This document shows, piece after piece, positions 25,094 through 33,802 of a stretch of 64,000 nucleotides of DNA. Source of the stretch: JAVJQS01 sp040218815 (GTDB taxonomy: Bacteria > Bacteroidota > Bacteroidia > Flavobacteriales_E > Vicingaceae). The first letter of the stretch is position 1, and the number at the start of each line of letters is the position of its first letter. The DNA lies in assembly GCA_040218815.1 (NCBI GenBank), contig JAVJQS010000004.1:62001-126000 (forward strand), written 5' to 3'. The notes beneath the pieces were generated by a model. It did no database searches and was not told the DNA's origin. It saw only the letters and a program-made list of their open reading frames with translations. The position numbers and the translations under genes were made by a program.

Positions 25094-25738
25094 TTACATT
25101 CCACCGCCGCCTTGCTGCATGGCTTTAATTTCTTCTTTAGTCATCTCCTTATATTCTGCAGGAATTTGCATCTTAATTTTCTTTACCTTCTCCTCTTTAA
25201 TTTCAGAAACAGAAGTAGTAACTGTAAACTGTTCTGTACTCATTACCATCTCCATAATAAATCCTTCAATTTCAGCAAGCTTAGTATTTGCAGATTCCAA
25301 GTCAGGTAATTCATCAGTATAATATACTACCATCTCTATATCATCAGTAGCAACAATGGCTTTTTTACATTTATAGCCCAAGATTTCCTTTTCTTCATCT
25401 AGGTATTCAATTTCTGGTTCTTCTTCTTTTTCACTCTCATCATTTATATTGGTTCTTACACCAATCATCTGGCCTGCTTGATTAATTAAGGAAATCGTTT
25501 CACCAGTTTCGGCATCACTCAAGATTATGGTTTCACCCATACCAGTTGCCGTTACAGATTTAGATAAATTATGGTCTATAGTTACAATTGACTCAGAAGG
25601 AAGCATCGAAGCGTATGCTTTCATTTCTGGAGACATGTTATCATAAGTCATTGTTTTTACAATGGTACCCTCAAAATTATCTTGAGCATTTAAAAATGCA
25701 CATGTAAATAGGGAAAGAATTAAAGCAATTTTTTTCAT
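25094..25738 (-). CDS. Exported DUF4412-like protein, 214 aa
   Basis: A signal peptide (1-18, ends LNAQ) is followed by a beta-rich domain with FEGTIVKTMTYDNMSPEMKAY, a mid segment EILGYKCKKAIVATDDIEMVVYYTDELP and a C-terminal MTKEEIKAMQQGGGGM. The GYKCKKA...YYT pattern and the Met/Gln/Gly end are typical of DUF4412 proteins, which are related to the GLPGLI group and have no known function. It is probably periplasmic or surface-located. It lies in the same direction as the related gene at 25789, and a -7 element (25761-25768) precedes it. Confidence 0.75.
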   Translation of the reverse strand: MKKIALILSLFTCAFLNAQDNFEGTIVKTMTYDNMSPEMKAYASMLPSESIVTIDHNLSKSVTATGMGETIILSDAETGETISLINQAGQMIGVRTNINDESEKEEEPEIEYLDEEKEILGYKCKKAIVATDDIEMVVYYTDELPDLESANTKLAEIEGFIMEMVMSTEQFTVTTSVSEIKEEKVKKIKMQIPAEYKEMTKEEIKAMQQGGGGM

Positions 25739-25760
25739 TTGAAATTTTTTAGTGTTTCTG

Positions 25761-25768
25761 CAAAGCTA
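25761..25768 (-). promoter_or_regulatory. -7 element (TAGCTTTG) of the DUF4412-like gene
   Basis: An exact TAnnTTTG match lies on the minus strand 22 bases before the ATG. Confidence 0.45.
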
Positions 25769-25788
25769 ATAAACCTTGAGGTATTTAG

Positions 25789-26502
25789 CTATTTCACGGC
25801 GGCAAATATGGCTTCAATTTCTTCTTTCAAACGCTGTGGGCTAACTTGTTCGTAATCTTCTCCAAGTTTTGTATCAATGCTATCTTTCAATGGGACTACT
25901 TTTTTTGCTGTAAATAGCATATGTGTATTGTAGCTTATGATCTCATATTGCATTAATACACCTGAAATAGACTCGTAAGGGGTATGTCTATTGGGTTTAT
26001 TGATGTTAATTTCATCAGTGTAGTAAATCTTGAAATGCCAAGTGCTGTCTCCATCAACTTCTACATTAGCTGCCTTACAAGTATAACCAGCAATTTCTTT
26101 TGTGTCATTAATTGGAGTGATTTGAATATCCTTGAAATTAGGATTTAAGTCTCGAATTTCTTCTAAACTCAATGAGCTTGAATATTTTTTATTTAACATT
26201 TTTACTGAGTGCACAAGCTTGTTACTCTCCTTTTCACTAATGATGGAAGTTTTAAATAGTCCCATCCCAGCCACTATATCGCTTCTGAAATTTCCTTTAT
26301 AAAAAGAAGTTTCCATCTTTTTGGGCATTAAATCCAACATATAGTTGTCCTCTGCTATACTAGGATAACTAATAGAGTACTCAATAACGCCTTTATTTAG
26401 TCTATTGTCAAAAGTTGACTCACTGCAAGAAAACGTGAACAGAGTCAAATAAAAACAGGTAATACCAATAAAAAAGTTGTGCCTATGTGGATATGGCTTC
26501 AT
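25789..26502 (-). CDS. DUF4412/GLPGLI-like exported protein, possible lipoprotein, ~237 aa
   Basis: The mature part has the same plan as the neighbouring 25094 product: KGVIEYSISYPS at the start, IAGYTCKAANVEVDGDSTWHFKIYYTDEI in the middle, and a Glu/Lys-rich helical end. Two ATG starts are possible (26535 and 26502). I chose 26502 because it gives a signal with a nine-residue N-region (MKPYPHRHN) before the hydrophobic core; Cys26 after LFTFS could be a lipid site, but the lipobox is poor. No function is known for this group. It is not clearly in an operon with the next gene, which has its own promoter. Confidence 0.65.
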   Translation of the reverse strand: MKPYPHRHNFFIGITCFYLTLFTFSCSESTFDNRLNKGVIEYSISYPSIAEDNYMLDLMPKKMETSFYKGNFRSDIVAGMGLFKTSIISEKESNKLVHSVKMLNKKYSSSLSLEEIRDLNPNFKDIQITPINDTKEIAGYTCKAANVEVDGDSTWHFKIYYTDEININKPNRHTPYESISGVLMQYEIISYNTHMLFTAKKVVPLKDSIDTKLGEDYEQVSPQRLKEEIEAIFAAVK

Positions 26503-26575
26503 CAAATTATGAATGAAAAGCTTGGTTAATTCCATGGAAAAGTAAAAAGAATAAAGTTGTTAGACAAGAAAACTA

Positions 26576-26583
26576 CAAAAATA
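26576..26583 (-). promoter_or_regulatory. -7 element (TATTTTTG) of the 25789 gene
   Basis: An exact TAnnTTTG match lies on the minus strand with a TTG 16 bases further upstream. It is divergent from the arginase promoter at 26639-26665. Confidence 0.55.
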
Positions 26584-26638
26584 AATTTCGACCAACTGTC
26601 AATAATAATAGACAAACTATCTTTTTTCAACTCTTTCT

Positions 26639-26665
26639 TTGACTGTTTCATTGTGGTTACTTTTG
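26639..26665 (+). promoter_or_regulatory. Arginase-argS promoter (TTG-N16-TACTTTTG)
   Basis: TTG (26639-26641) and TACTTTTG (26658-26665) precede the ATG at 26690. The longer possible coding start TTG 26639 coincides with the -33 element and is therefore unlikely. Confidence 0.6.
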
Positions 26666-26689
26666 CAAGTTATAAACTATTATTTATTT

Positions 26690-27649
26690 ATGAACTCAAT
26701 TCAACTCATTCAAAATAAATCTGAGATAGGTGCAGGTACTCGTGGTTCTAGCCTTGGAATAGATGCACTAAGAATAGCCTCCTTAAATCAAAAGAGTGAT
26801 TTTTTCAGTAAGTACGAAACAGTGAGTATAAAAGATCAAAACCATTTACTATTTGAAAAAAATAGGACACCTTCAGCTATTCGGGTAGAAGGAATAAGAA
26901 AGGTTTATAGTTCAGTTGCTGATGCTGTTAAGACGAGTTATTCTTCCAATAAATTTCCTCTAGTTCTTGCTGCAGATCACGCTTCAGCTGGAGGCACAAT
27001 TGCTGGAATCAAAATGGCAAACCCCAACAAGCGCTTGGGAGTTATTTGGATTGATGCACATGGTGATTTGCACTCGCCTTATACTTCACCTACTGGTAAT
27101 GTGCATGGTATGCCGCTAGCAACAGCTCTAGGAGAAGATAATTTGCCTTGTCAAATTAAGGAAATTAAAGAGGAGACTAAAGAGCATTGGGAGGCCATGA
27201 AAAATTTGGGTGATATCAATCCAAAAATATTGCCGGAAGATTTGATCTTCTTCGGAGTTCGTGATACTGAAAGTCCCGAAAATAAATTAATGGACCGTTT
27301 AAATATCAAGAACTTTAAAGTTGCTGAATGCCGTGAGTCGGGAATTCCTGCTGTTGCAAAAGCTGCTTTGGAAAAACTCTCAAACTGCGATATTATATAT
27401 ATATCTTTTGATGTCGATAGTATGGATTCTGATACGGTATCTGAAGGGACTGGAACACCTGTCCCAAATGGCTTTAACCCTAAGGAAGCACAAGAGCTTA
27501 TTGAAGTTCTTCTGGCAAGTAAAAAAGTAACTTGCTTTGAAATGGTTGAAGTTAATCCAACCTTAGATACAAAAAACACAATGGCAGAAACAGCATTTAA
27601 GATTTTAGAAAATACAAGCAATCAAATCGAAAAATATTGCCTCTCATGA
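26690..27649 (+). CDS. Arginase-family hydrolase
   Basis: The ureohydrolase fold carries its dinuclear manganese ligands in order: ADHASAGGT (His), WIDAHGDLHSP (DAHxDxH) and SFDVDSMDSD (DxD). VHGMPLATAL and CFEMVEVNP, which line the active site, are also present. The family includes arginase, agmatinase and formimidoylglutamase; the VHGMPL segment and length (~319 aa) favour arginase (arginine to ornithine and urea). The first motif reads ADHAS rather than the usual GDHS. The ATG at 26690 was chosen because the upstream TTG lies in the promoter. Its stop overlaps the argS start by four bases (ATGA), so the two are translationally coupled. Confidence 0.85.
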   Translation: MNSIQLIQNKSEIGAGTRGSSLGIDALRIASLNQKSDFFSKYETVSIKDQNHLLFEKNRTPSAIRVEGIRKVYSSVADAVKTSYSSNKFPLVLAADHASAGGTIAGIKMANPNKRLGVIWIDAHGDLHSPYTSPTGNVHGMPLATALGEDNLPCQIKEIKEETKEHWEAMKNLGDINPKILPEDLIFFGVRDTESPENKLMDRLNIKNFKVAECRESGIPAVAKAALEKLSNCDIIYISFDVDSMDSDTVSEGTGTPVPNGFNPKEAQELIEVLLASKKVTCFEMVEVNPTLDTKNTMAETAFKILENTSNQIEKYCLS

Positions 27650-29433
27650 GTCCATTAGAACAACAAATTACTCAAACTATCGAAACAAGCTTAGCCCAAC
27701 TCTTCGATGTTAAAATTTCTGCAAATCAGATTCAATTGCAAGCCACTAGAAAAGATTTTGAAGGTGATTTAACTCTTGTTGTCTTTCCATTGCTGCGTTT
27801 TACTAAGAAATCACCTGAACAAACAGCTCAGTTAATAGGGGAAAGATTGCTTGAAAATTCTGAGTTAATTGAAGCTTTTAATGTGGTAAAAGGCTTCTTA
27901 AATCTAGTTATTTCTCCAGCTTATTGGGCTAACTTTTTATTAGAAATAAAGGGAGATAGCAAATTTGGATATGCTCTAGCTAACTCTAAGGGGAAAGATA
28001 TGGTAGAGTATTCTTCACCAAATACCAATAAACCACTGCATTTGGGACACCTTAGAAATAATTTCTTGGGAAACGCTGTTGCTCGCATTTTAGAAGCAAA
28101 CGGGAAAGAAGTTGTAAAAGTTCAAATCATAAACGATCGAGGAATACACATATGTAAGTCGATGTTGGCTTGGCAAAAATTTGGGAATGAGGAAACTCCC
28201 TATTCAACAGGCTTAAAGGGAGATAAATTAGTAGGGAACTACTATGTGAAATTCGACCAAGAGTATAAAAAAGAAATTGAGCTATTAAAAGCTGCTGGAC
28301 TGGAGGAAGAAAAAGCAAAAAAAGAAGCTCCGTTAATGCTAGAAGCCCAAGAAATGTTACGAAAATGGGAAAATAATGATCCAGAAGTTCGAGCACTTTG
28401 GAGTAAAATGAACCAATGGGTTTATGATGGTTTTGCGACTACCTATGAAACCATGGGAGTAACTTTTGACAAGTTATATTATGAGTCTGAAACCTATTTG
28501 TTGGGTAAAGAGCAAGTATTGAAGCACGAAACTTCAGATTTATTATATAGAAAGGAAGATGGTTCCATTTGGATCAATTTGGAATCAGAAGGCTTAGACA
28601 GTAAGTTGTTGCTGCGTTCGGATGGGACATCGGTTTACATGACACAAGATATAGGAACAGCTATTGTGCGAGAGGAAGAATTTCACTGCGATAACTACTA
28701 TTATGTGGTTGGCAATGAACAAGATTATCACTTTAACGTGTTGGCCATTATTTTGCAAAAAATGGGCTACGATTGGGCAAAAGGAATCCAGCATTTGTCC
28801 TATGGTATGGTGGATTTGCCTAGTGGTAAAATGAAATCTCGGGAAGGAACTGTTGTTGACGCAGATGATCTGATGGAGGAAATGCGATTAACTGCAAAAG
28901 AAACATCAATGGAGCTGGGTAAGTTAAGTGAATTGACTGAAGAAGAGCAAGAAAAGTTGTTTAAAATGATTGGCTTAGGGGCACTTAAGTATTTCATTTT
29001 AAAGGTAGATCCTAAAAAACGCATGTTATTTGACCCTAAAGAGTCGGTGGACTTTAATGGAAATACTGGGCCATTTATACAGTATGCACATGCTAGAATT
29101 CAATCCATATTGAAAAGAGTTGCATTAAAGAATGAATTGAAGGATGTGCCGGTTGATTTACTGGGACAAGAAGACTTAGAAACGATTAAAAAGATACACG
29201 ATTTTCCAAGTATTTTAGAGGAAGCTGGAGCAACAAAAAGTCCTGCAATAATTGCAAATTATATTTATGACTTAGTGAAAACTTTTAATCACTTTTATCA
29301 AAATACACCACCAATTGTTCGAGAGGAGAATGAAGCTCTACAGCAATTTCGATTATTGATTTGTGCAAAAACTGGTGAATTAATAAAAAATGGAATGGAC
29401 TTGCTAGGCATTGAGGTGCCAGAGCAGATGTAA
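27646..29433 (+). CDS. argS: Arginyl-tRNA synthetase
   Basis: It attaches arginine to tRNA-Arg in the cytoplasm. The N-terminal Add1 domain (~1-110) leads to the Rossmann catalytic core, with the HIGH motif as HLGH in SSPNTNKPLHLGHLRNN (~residue 130) and the KMSKS equivalent in GKMKSREGTVV. The C-terminal anticodon-binding domain has QYAHARIQSILKR and ends LLGIEVPEQM, as usual. The length (595 aa) is normal. The ATG at 27646 is preferred over TTG 27637 and overlaps the arginase stop by four bases, so synthesis of the arginine-degrading and arginine-charging enzymes is coupled. Confidence 0.97.
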   Translation: MSPLEQQITQTIETSLAQLFDVKISANQIQLQATRKDFEGDLTLVVFPLLRFTKKSPEQTAQLIGERLLENSELIEAFNVVKGFLNLVISPAYWANFLLEIKGDSKFGYALANSKGKDMVEYSSPNTNKPLHLGHLRNNFLGNAVARILEANGKEVVKVQIINDRGIHICKSMLAWQKFGNEETPYSTGLKGDKLVGNYYVKFDQEYKKEIELLKAAGLEEEKAKKEAPLMLEAQEMLRKWENNDPEVRALWSKMNQWVYDGFATTYETMGVTFDKLYYESETYLLGKEQVLKHETSDLLYRKEDGSIWINLESEGLDSKLLLRSDGTSVYMTQDIGTAIVREEEFHCDNYYYVVGNEQDYHFNVLAIILQKMGYDWAKGIQHLSYGMVDLPSGKMKSREGTVVDADDLMEEMRLTAKETSMELGKLSELTEEEQEKLFKMIGLGALKYFILKVDPKKRMLFDPKESVDFNGNTGPFIQYAHARIQSILKRVALKNELKDVPVDLLGQEDLETIKKIHDFPSILEEAGATKSPAIIANYIYDLVKTFNHFYQNTPPIVREENEALQQFRLLICAKTGELIKNGMDLLGIEVPEQM

Positions 29434-29438
29434 AGAAC

Positions 29439-29475
29439 AAAAAAGGAAGAATTAATTGAACTATCTTCTCTTTTT
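29439..29475. terminator. Bidirectional terminator between argS and uvrB
   Basis: aaaaaaggaaga (29439-29450) pairs with tcttctcttttt (29464-29475) with one mismatch/bulge. A-run and T-run flank it, and the right arm overlaps the uvrB stop. Confidence 0.5.
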
Positions 29476-31489
29476 ACTCTTTTTTATTTAACAAAGCTTC
29501 TAACTCAAACATTTCATCACGCAATCTTGCAGCTTCCATAAAGTCCATTTCTTTTGCGGCTTTTTCCATCTCTTTTTTCGTTCGTTTGATGGCTTTTTCT
29601 AACTCTTGTTTTTTCATGTATTTCACCACAGGGTCTGCTGCTAAAGAAACACTTTCATCACGATGATCATATTCTTTCGAGCCATCCGCTACTTTAGTTT
29701 GTCCTAGAATTGAACTTTTGCGTTTAGTTAATGCAGTAGGAGTTATCCCATGTTTTTCATTGTAGGCAATTTGCTTCTCTCGTCTTCTATCAGTTTCATC
29801 CATCGTTTTCTGCATGGAGCCGGTGATGGTATCAGCATAAAAAATCACTCGGCCTTCCACATTTCTAGCAGCTCTACCTGCTGTTTGAGTTAAAGAACGC
29901 CCCGACCGTAAAAAACCTTCTTTATCTGCATCCATAACGGCAACTAAAGAAACTTCAGGTAGGTCTAGACCTTCACGCAATAAGTTTACACCAACCAACA
30001 CATCAAATACGCCCATTCTCAGATCACGTAAAATTTCTACACGCTCAAGCGTATCAACATCCGAATGAATGTAGCGGGTTCTAATATTATTTTTTACAAA
30101 ATACTTTGTGAGCTCTTCTGCCATTCTTTTTGTTAGAGTTGTCACTAAAATTCGTTCATCCTTTTCAGCGCGAATGGCTATTTCCTCCATCAAATCATCT
30201 ACTTGGTTTTGTGTTGGACGAATTTCTATAATAGGATCTAGTAATCCTGTAGGACGAATTAATTGTTCTACCAATACCCCTTCAGATTCTCGAAGCTCGT
30301 AATCTGCTGGTGTGGCACTCACATAAATGGTTTGATTTCTTAGCGCCTCCCATTCTTCGAATTTTAATGGGCGATTATCCATGGCAGCTGGTAAACGAAA
30401 TCCATACTCTACTAAGTTTACTTTACGTGAGCGATCGCCACCATACATAGCATTAACTTGTGAAACTGTAACATGGCTTTCATCTACTACTAATAAGTAG
30501 TCATCTGGGAAATAATCCATTAAACAGAAGGGTCGAGTGCCAGGCTGCCGTGCATCGAAGTAGCGAGAATAGTTCTCAATACCTGAGCAATAGCCCAACT
30601 CTTTCATCATTTCCAAGTCATAAAGGGTGCGTTCTTCTAGCCGTTTTGCTTCTAATGGTTTTCCAATTTCTTTAAAATAGTCGACTTGCTTCACCATGTC
30701 TTGTTGGATCTCCCATATGGCATCGTTCATACGCTCTTTAGTGGTGACAAAGATATTAGCAGGGTATATGTTTAAATTTTCAAAGGTTTCGATAGTGCTA
30801 CCAGTTGCTGGATCAAAAGATCGAATATCTTCAATCTCATCACCAAAAAAACTAATGCGGTAGGCTATGTCCGCATAGGCAGGGTATAGATCAACTGTAT
30901 CTCCTTTTACTCGAAATTTTCCTCGGACAAAATCAGTTGATGCTCTAGAATAGAGTGCAGAAACAAACTGGTGTAGCAATTTATTTCTGCTGATCAATTG
31001 ACCTTTTTTAATGCGAGTGACATTTTGCTTGAAATCTGATGGGTTTGAAATACCATAAATGCAAGAAACAGAAGAAACTACGATTACATCTCTTCTACCA
31101 GAGAGCAGGGAAGAGGTAGCACTTAAACGCAATTTTTCAATCTCATCGTTGATTGATAAATCCTTCTCAATGTAGGTGTCGGAGCCAGGGATATATGCTT
31201 CTGGCTGGTAGTAATCATAATAAGAAACAAAGTACTCAACCGCATTATTAGGGAAAAACTGTTTGAATTCTCCGTAAAGTTGAGCCGCTAATGTCTTATT
31301 GTGTGATAGAACTAGCGTTGGCCTGCCGGTTTGTTGAATGACGTTTGCGACGGTAAATGTTTTTCCTGAACCAGTAACTCCTAAAAGGGTTTGAGCAGGG
31401 TCTCCTGCATTAACTCCTTCCACTAATTGTTTGATGGCTTGAGGCTGGTCGCCTGTTGGTTTGTAGTCTGATTCTAGCTGAAAATTCAT
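29474..31489 (-). CDS. uvrB: Excinuclease ABC subunit B
   Basis: UvrB loads at DNA damage with UvrA and positions UvrC for incision. Walker A is GVTGSGKT (residues 37-44). The beta-hairpin YYDYYQPEAYIPGSDTYIE that locks the DNA lies at ~91-110, the DEAD-like motif is VVDESH, and motif VI is QTAGRAARN. A UVR domain at the C-terminus (MDFMEAARLRDEMFELE) contacts UvrC. The length of 671 aa is standard. The -7 element ends four bases before the start codon. Confidence 0.98.
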   Translation of the reverse strand: MNFQLESDYKPTGDQPQAIKQLVEGVNAGDPAQTLLGVTGSGKTFTVANVIQQTGRPTLVLSHNKTLAAQLYGEFKQFFPNNAVEYFVSYYDYYQPEAYIPGSDTYIEKDLSINDEIEKLRLSATSSLLSGRRDVIVVSSVSCIYGISNPSDFKQNVTRIKKGQLISRNKLLHQFVSALYSRASTDFVRGKFRVKGDTVDLYPAYADIAYRISFFGDEIEDIRSFDPATGSTIETFENLNIYPANIFVTTKERMNDAIWEIQQDMVKQVDYFKEIGKPLEAKRLEERTLYDLEMMKELGYCSGIENYSRYFDARQPGTRPFCLMDYFPDDYLLVVDESHVTVSQVNAMYGGDRSRKVNLVEYGFRLPAAMDNRPLKFEEWEALRNQTIYVSATPADYELRESEGVLVEQLIRPTGLLDPIIEIRPTQNQVDDLMEEIAIRAEKDERILVTTLTKRMAEELTKYFVKNNIRTRYIHSDVDTLERVEILRDLRMGVFDVLVGVNLLREGLDLPEVSLVAVMDADKEGFLRSGRSLTQTAGRAARNVEGRVIFYADTITGSMQKTMDETDRRREKQIAYNEKHGITPTALTKRKSSILGQTKVADGSKEYDHRDESVSLAADPVVKYMKKQELEKAIKRTKKEMEKAAKEMDFMEAARLRDEMFELEALLNKKE

Positions 31490-31493
31490 GCTG

Positions 31494-31501
31494 CAAAAGT
31501 A
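31494..31501 (-). promoter_or_regulatory. -7 element (TACTTTTG) of uvrB
   Basis: An exact TAnnTTTG match on the minus strand is separated from the ATG by only four bases, as at guaA, predicting a leaderless transcript. Confidence 0.6.
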
Positions 31502-31578
31502 AGAGGAAATGAATTTGGATAAAGACCGGCCTGGAGCAATAAAAAATTATATGAACTTTTCTTCAAAACAATAAAAAG

Positions 31579-33747
31579 CTATTTAGAAACGATAAGCTTT
31601 TTAATTTGTGGTCCTAATTTTAAAAAGTATATTCCATTCTCAAGATGACTTAAATCAACAATTTCTTTTTTTCGAGTGATATTAAATTCTAAGATTAAAG
31701 CTCCTGTAATACTTTTAATTTGGGCAATTTTACCGACTGAATTTTCACTTTCTATCGTTATATTTTTAGCGGCTGGGTTTGGAAATAATTTTAGTTCAGA
31801 ACTTGAACTGAGTTTTACTAATCCAACAGGAGTAACTGAATTACAAGTTGAAGTATCAAAGCATATCCCGTTATCAATGATAACGGCAAAATCGCCGGTA
31901 ACTCCAGGTTTAAAGCCCTTCCCAGTCGCTCCAGTTATGAGCGTATCTCCATTTCCGCAGTCTATCCATTGATAAGTATTTCCAGCTTGTTGGGCGTAAA
32001 GAGAATCTCTGGTATTAACCACCGTTAAATCAAGGTTTAAAATACTCAAATCTAAAACATGATAAACCGAATCACAGCCGAGGGCACTAAAAGAAGTATC
32101 GTTGTAAATGCCTGAATTTGAATACGCTTGATTATTTTGAGCCCATGTGTAATTATCACAAGCAGCAATATTTACAGTATCATTTGATGCTACTGTTGAA
32201 TCTAATAAGCTAATTGTTGCTGAATCAATCACCGAGCAACAATTTGTATCTGTTATGGTAACATAATACTTTCCTGTAGCTAATCCTGTTATTGTATTAA
32301 AAGTATCGCTTACATTTAATGCAGTTGAACTGTTTGACCAATTGTAATTGTAATTAGTCGTTCCCGAATCGATTGATACGGTTATAGAGCCATCATTGCC
32401 ACCGAGACAAGTGACATCTGTCGATGAGCTAATAGTAGCTACCATGTTACAAGAAAAAGTAGATAGGGTATCTATTTCTGCTTGGCTAAGAATTCGATTG
32501 TAAATTCGAAGATCATTAATAGCACCAGTGTAGTATCGTGTATTTAAGTTGCTACTGCCCAGGTATAATTTTTCATTAGTTGAAGTACCTGCTCCAACTC
32601 CTAAAGGTTGATATTTTTTTGATTTAAAATCTCCATCTATGTAAATAAAAGTGGTATCTCCATCATTCTGAGCAACAATATGGTGCCACTTATTATCGAG
32701 AACGTTTGTTGTATCAGAAACAGATGATGATGAGGGAGGGTCAAAAAAAGCAGAAACTTCGCTACTTGAGTTAATAAATATTCCAAAACCTAAATTAGCA
32801 CCTTGAATTAATATTTGGTTACTAATCGACATAGTTGAAGATCTCATCCACAGAGAAATTGAGGTTTCAATGTAAGTTGAGTTATCAAATCGATTTTGGC
32901 TATATAGTTGGCTTGATCCATCAAAGTAATAAGCTGAATCTGATCCTGAGACAATTCTATAATCGGGGAATGATGGATTGTTTAAGTCTTCATTGTTACC
33001 TGAGTAATCCAATACATCTCCATCAAAAATAAAATGTGCTTTTAAGCTATCAGAAACTCTAAATTGTGGTGGCTGAGGAAAAGTTGATAAGCTATCGATT
33101 TCAGCTTGTGATAGCATTCGATTGTAAATTCTAAGATCATTAAGACTTCCTGTATAATTATTATTTCCAAGGTTGGTCTGACCTAGATGTAATTTATTAT
33201 TTGAGGCATTATTTCCAACACCCATCAGTTGGTACTTTTTACCTTTAAAAACCCCATCTAAATATAAAAATGTAGTGTCTCCATTATTTTGCGCTACTAA
33301 ATGGTGCCAATATCCATCAGCTATATTGGTAGTATCTACAAGTGCTATAGAAGATGGTGTATTAAAAAAAGCAGCAACAGCAGTTTTATTCGAAACACGT
33401 TCTAGGAAGACTCCAAAGCGCATGTTGGCACCTTGAATTAAATTTTGTTTCGAATTTGTAATGTTCGATGTTTTAAACCACATCGCGATAGCGGTTTTAG
33501 TGAATTGGGAATTATCGAAGCTCCCTACACTTTCTGTTTTTGCTGCACCATCAAAGTAAACAGCCCTGTCTAGAACTGAGAATCTTGTCCAAGCTAAAGA
33601 GTTATCTAATACAAGGTCTCCTTGAAGAGGAGAAGAGTCAAGGGTGTTATTTTCAAATTTAAAATGAGCCTTGAGGCTGTCTGAAAGCGACTGAGCGTTT
33701 AATAAAAAGGGTAAAGATAGGAGGAGAGTAATTAAAGACTTTATCAT
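31579..33747 (-). CDS. Secreted LamG/SprB-repeat protein with T9SS sorting domain, 722 aa
   Basis: A signal peptide (1-18) is followed by two tandem LamG/concanavalin-like domains. Each starts SDSLKAHFxF and ends LRIYNRxLSQAEIDSLSTF (~20-225 and ~230-430). Then come one SprB repeat (DVTCLGGNDGSITVSIDSGT ... GKYYVTITD), one Cys-Asp repeat (CDNYTWAQNNQAYSNSGIY), one TYQWIDCGNGD module and a C-terminal T9SS type A domain (LKLFPNPAAKNITI ... NGIYFLKLG). LamG and SprB modules occur in large surface adhesins and gliding-related proteins, so adhesion is likely. It is a paralogue of the 33803 product and may be derived from it by loss of modules or partial duplication. Confidence 0.85.
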   Translation of the reverse strand: MIKSLITLLLSLPFLLNAQSLSDSLKAHFKFENNTLDSSPLQGDLVLDNSLAWTRFSVLDRAVYFDGAAKTESVGSFDNSQFTKTAIAMWFKTSNITNSKQNLIQGANMRFGVFLERVSNKTAVAAFFNTPSSIALVDTTNIADGYWHHLVAQNNGDTTFLYLDGVFKGKKYQLMGVGNNASNNKLHLGQTNLGNNNYTGSLNDLRIYNRMLSQAEIDSLSTFPQPPQFRVSDSLKAHFIFDGDVLDYSGNNEDLNNPSFPDYRIVSGSDSAYYFDGSSQLYSQNRFDNSTYIETSISLWMRSSTMSISNQILIQGANLGFGIFINSSSEVSAFFDPPSSSSVSDTTNVLDNKWHHIVAQNDGDTTFIYIDGDFKSKKYQPLGVGAGTSTNEKLYLGSSNLNTRYYTGAINDLRIYNRILSQAEIDTLSTFSCNMVATISSSTDVTCLGGNDGSITVSIDSGTTNYNYNWSNSSTALNVSDTFNTITGLATGKYYVTITDTNCCSVIDSATISLLDSTVASNDTVNIAACDNYTWAQNNQAYSNSGIYNDTSFSALGCDSVYHVLDLSILNLDLTVVNTRDSLYAQQAGNTYQWIDCGNGDTLITGATGKGFKPGVTGDFAVIIDNGICFDTSTCNSVTPVGLVKLSSSSELKLFPNPAAKNITIESENSVGKIAQIKSITGALILEFNITRKKEIVDLSHLENGIYFLKLGPQIKKLIVSK

Positions 33748-33802
33748 ATCTTAAAGAAAAAATTAATACTAAAAATATAAATAAAATTCTTGATTAAGAA
33801 TG

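Noticed and set aside
26639..26689. Longer N-terminus for arginase from TTG
   Set aside because: The start coincides with the promoter -33 element and adds residues not resembling the family.
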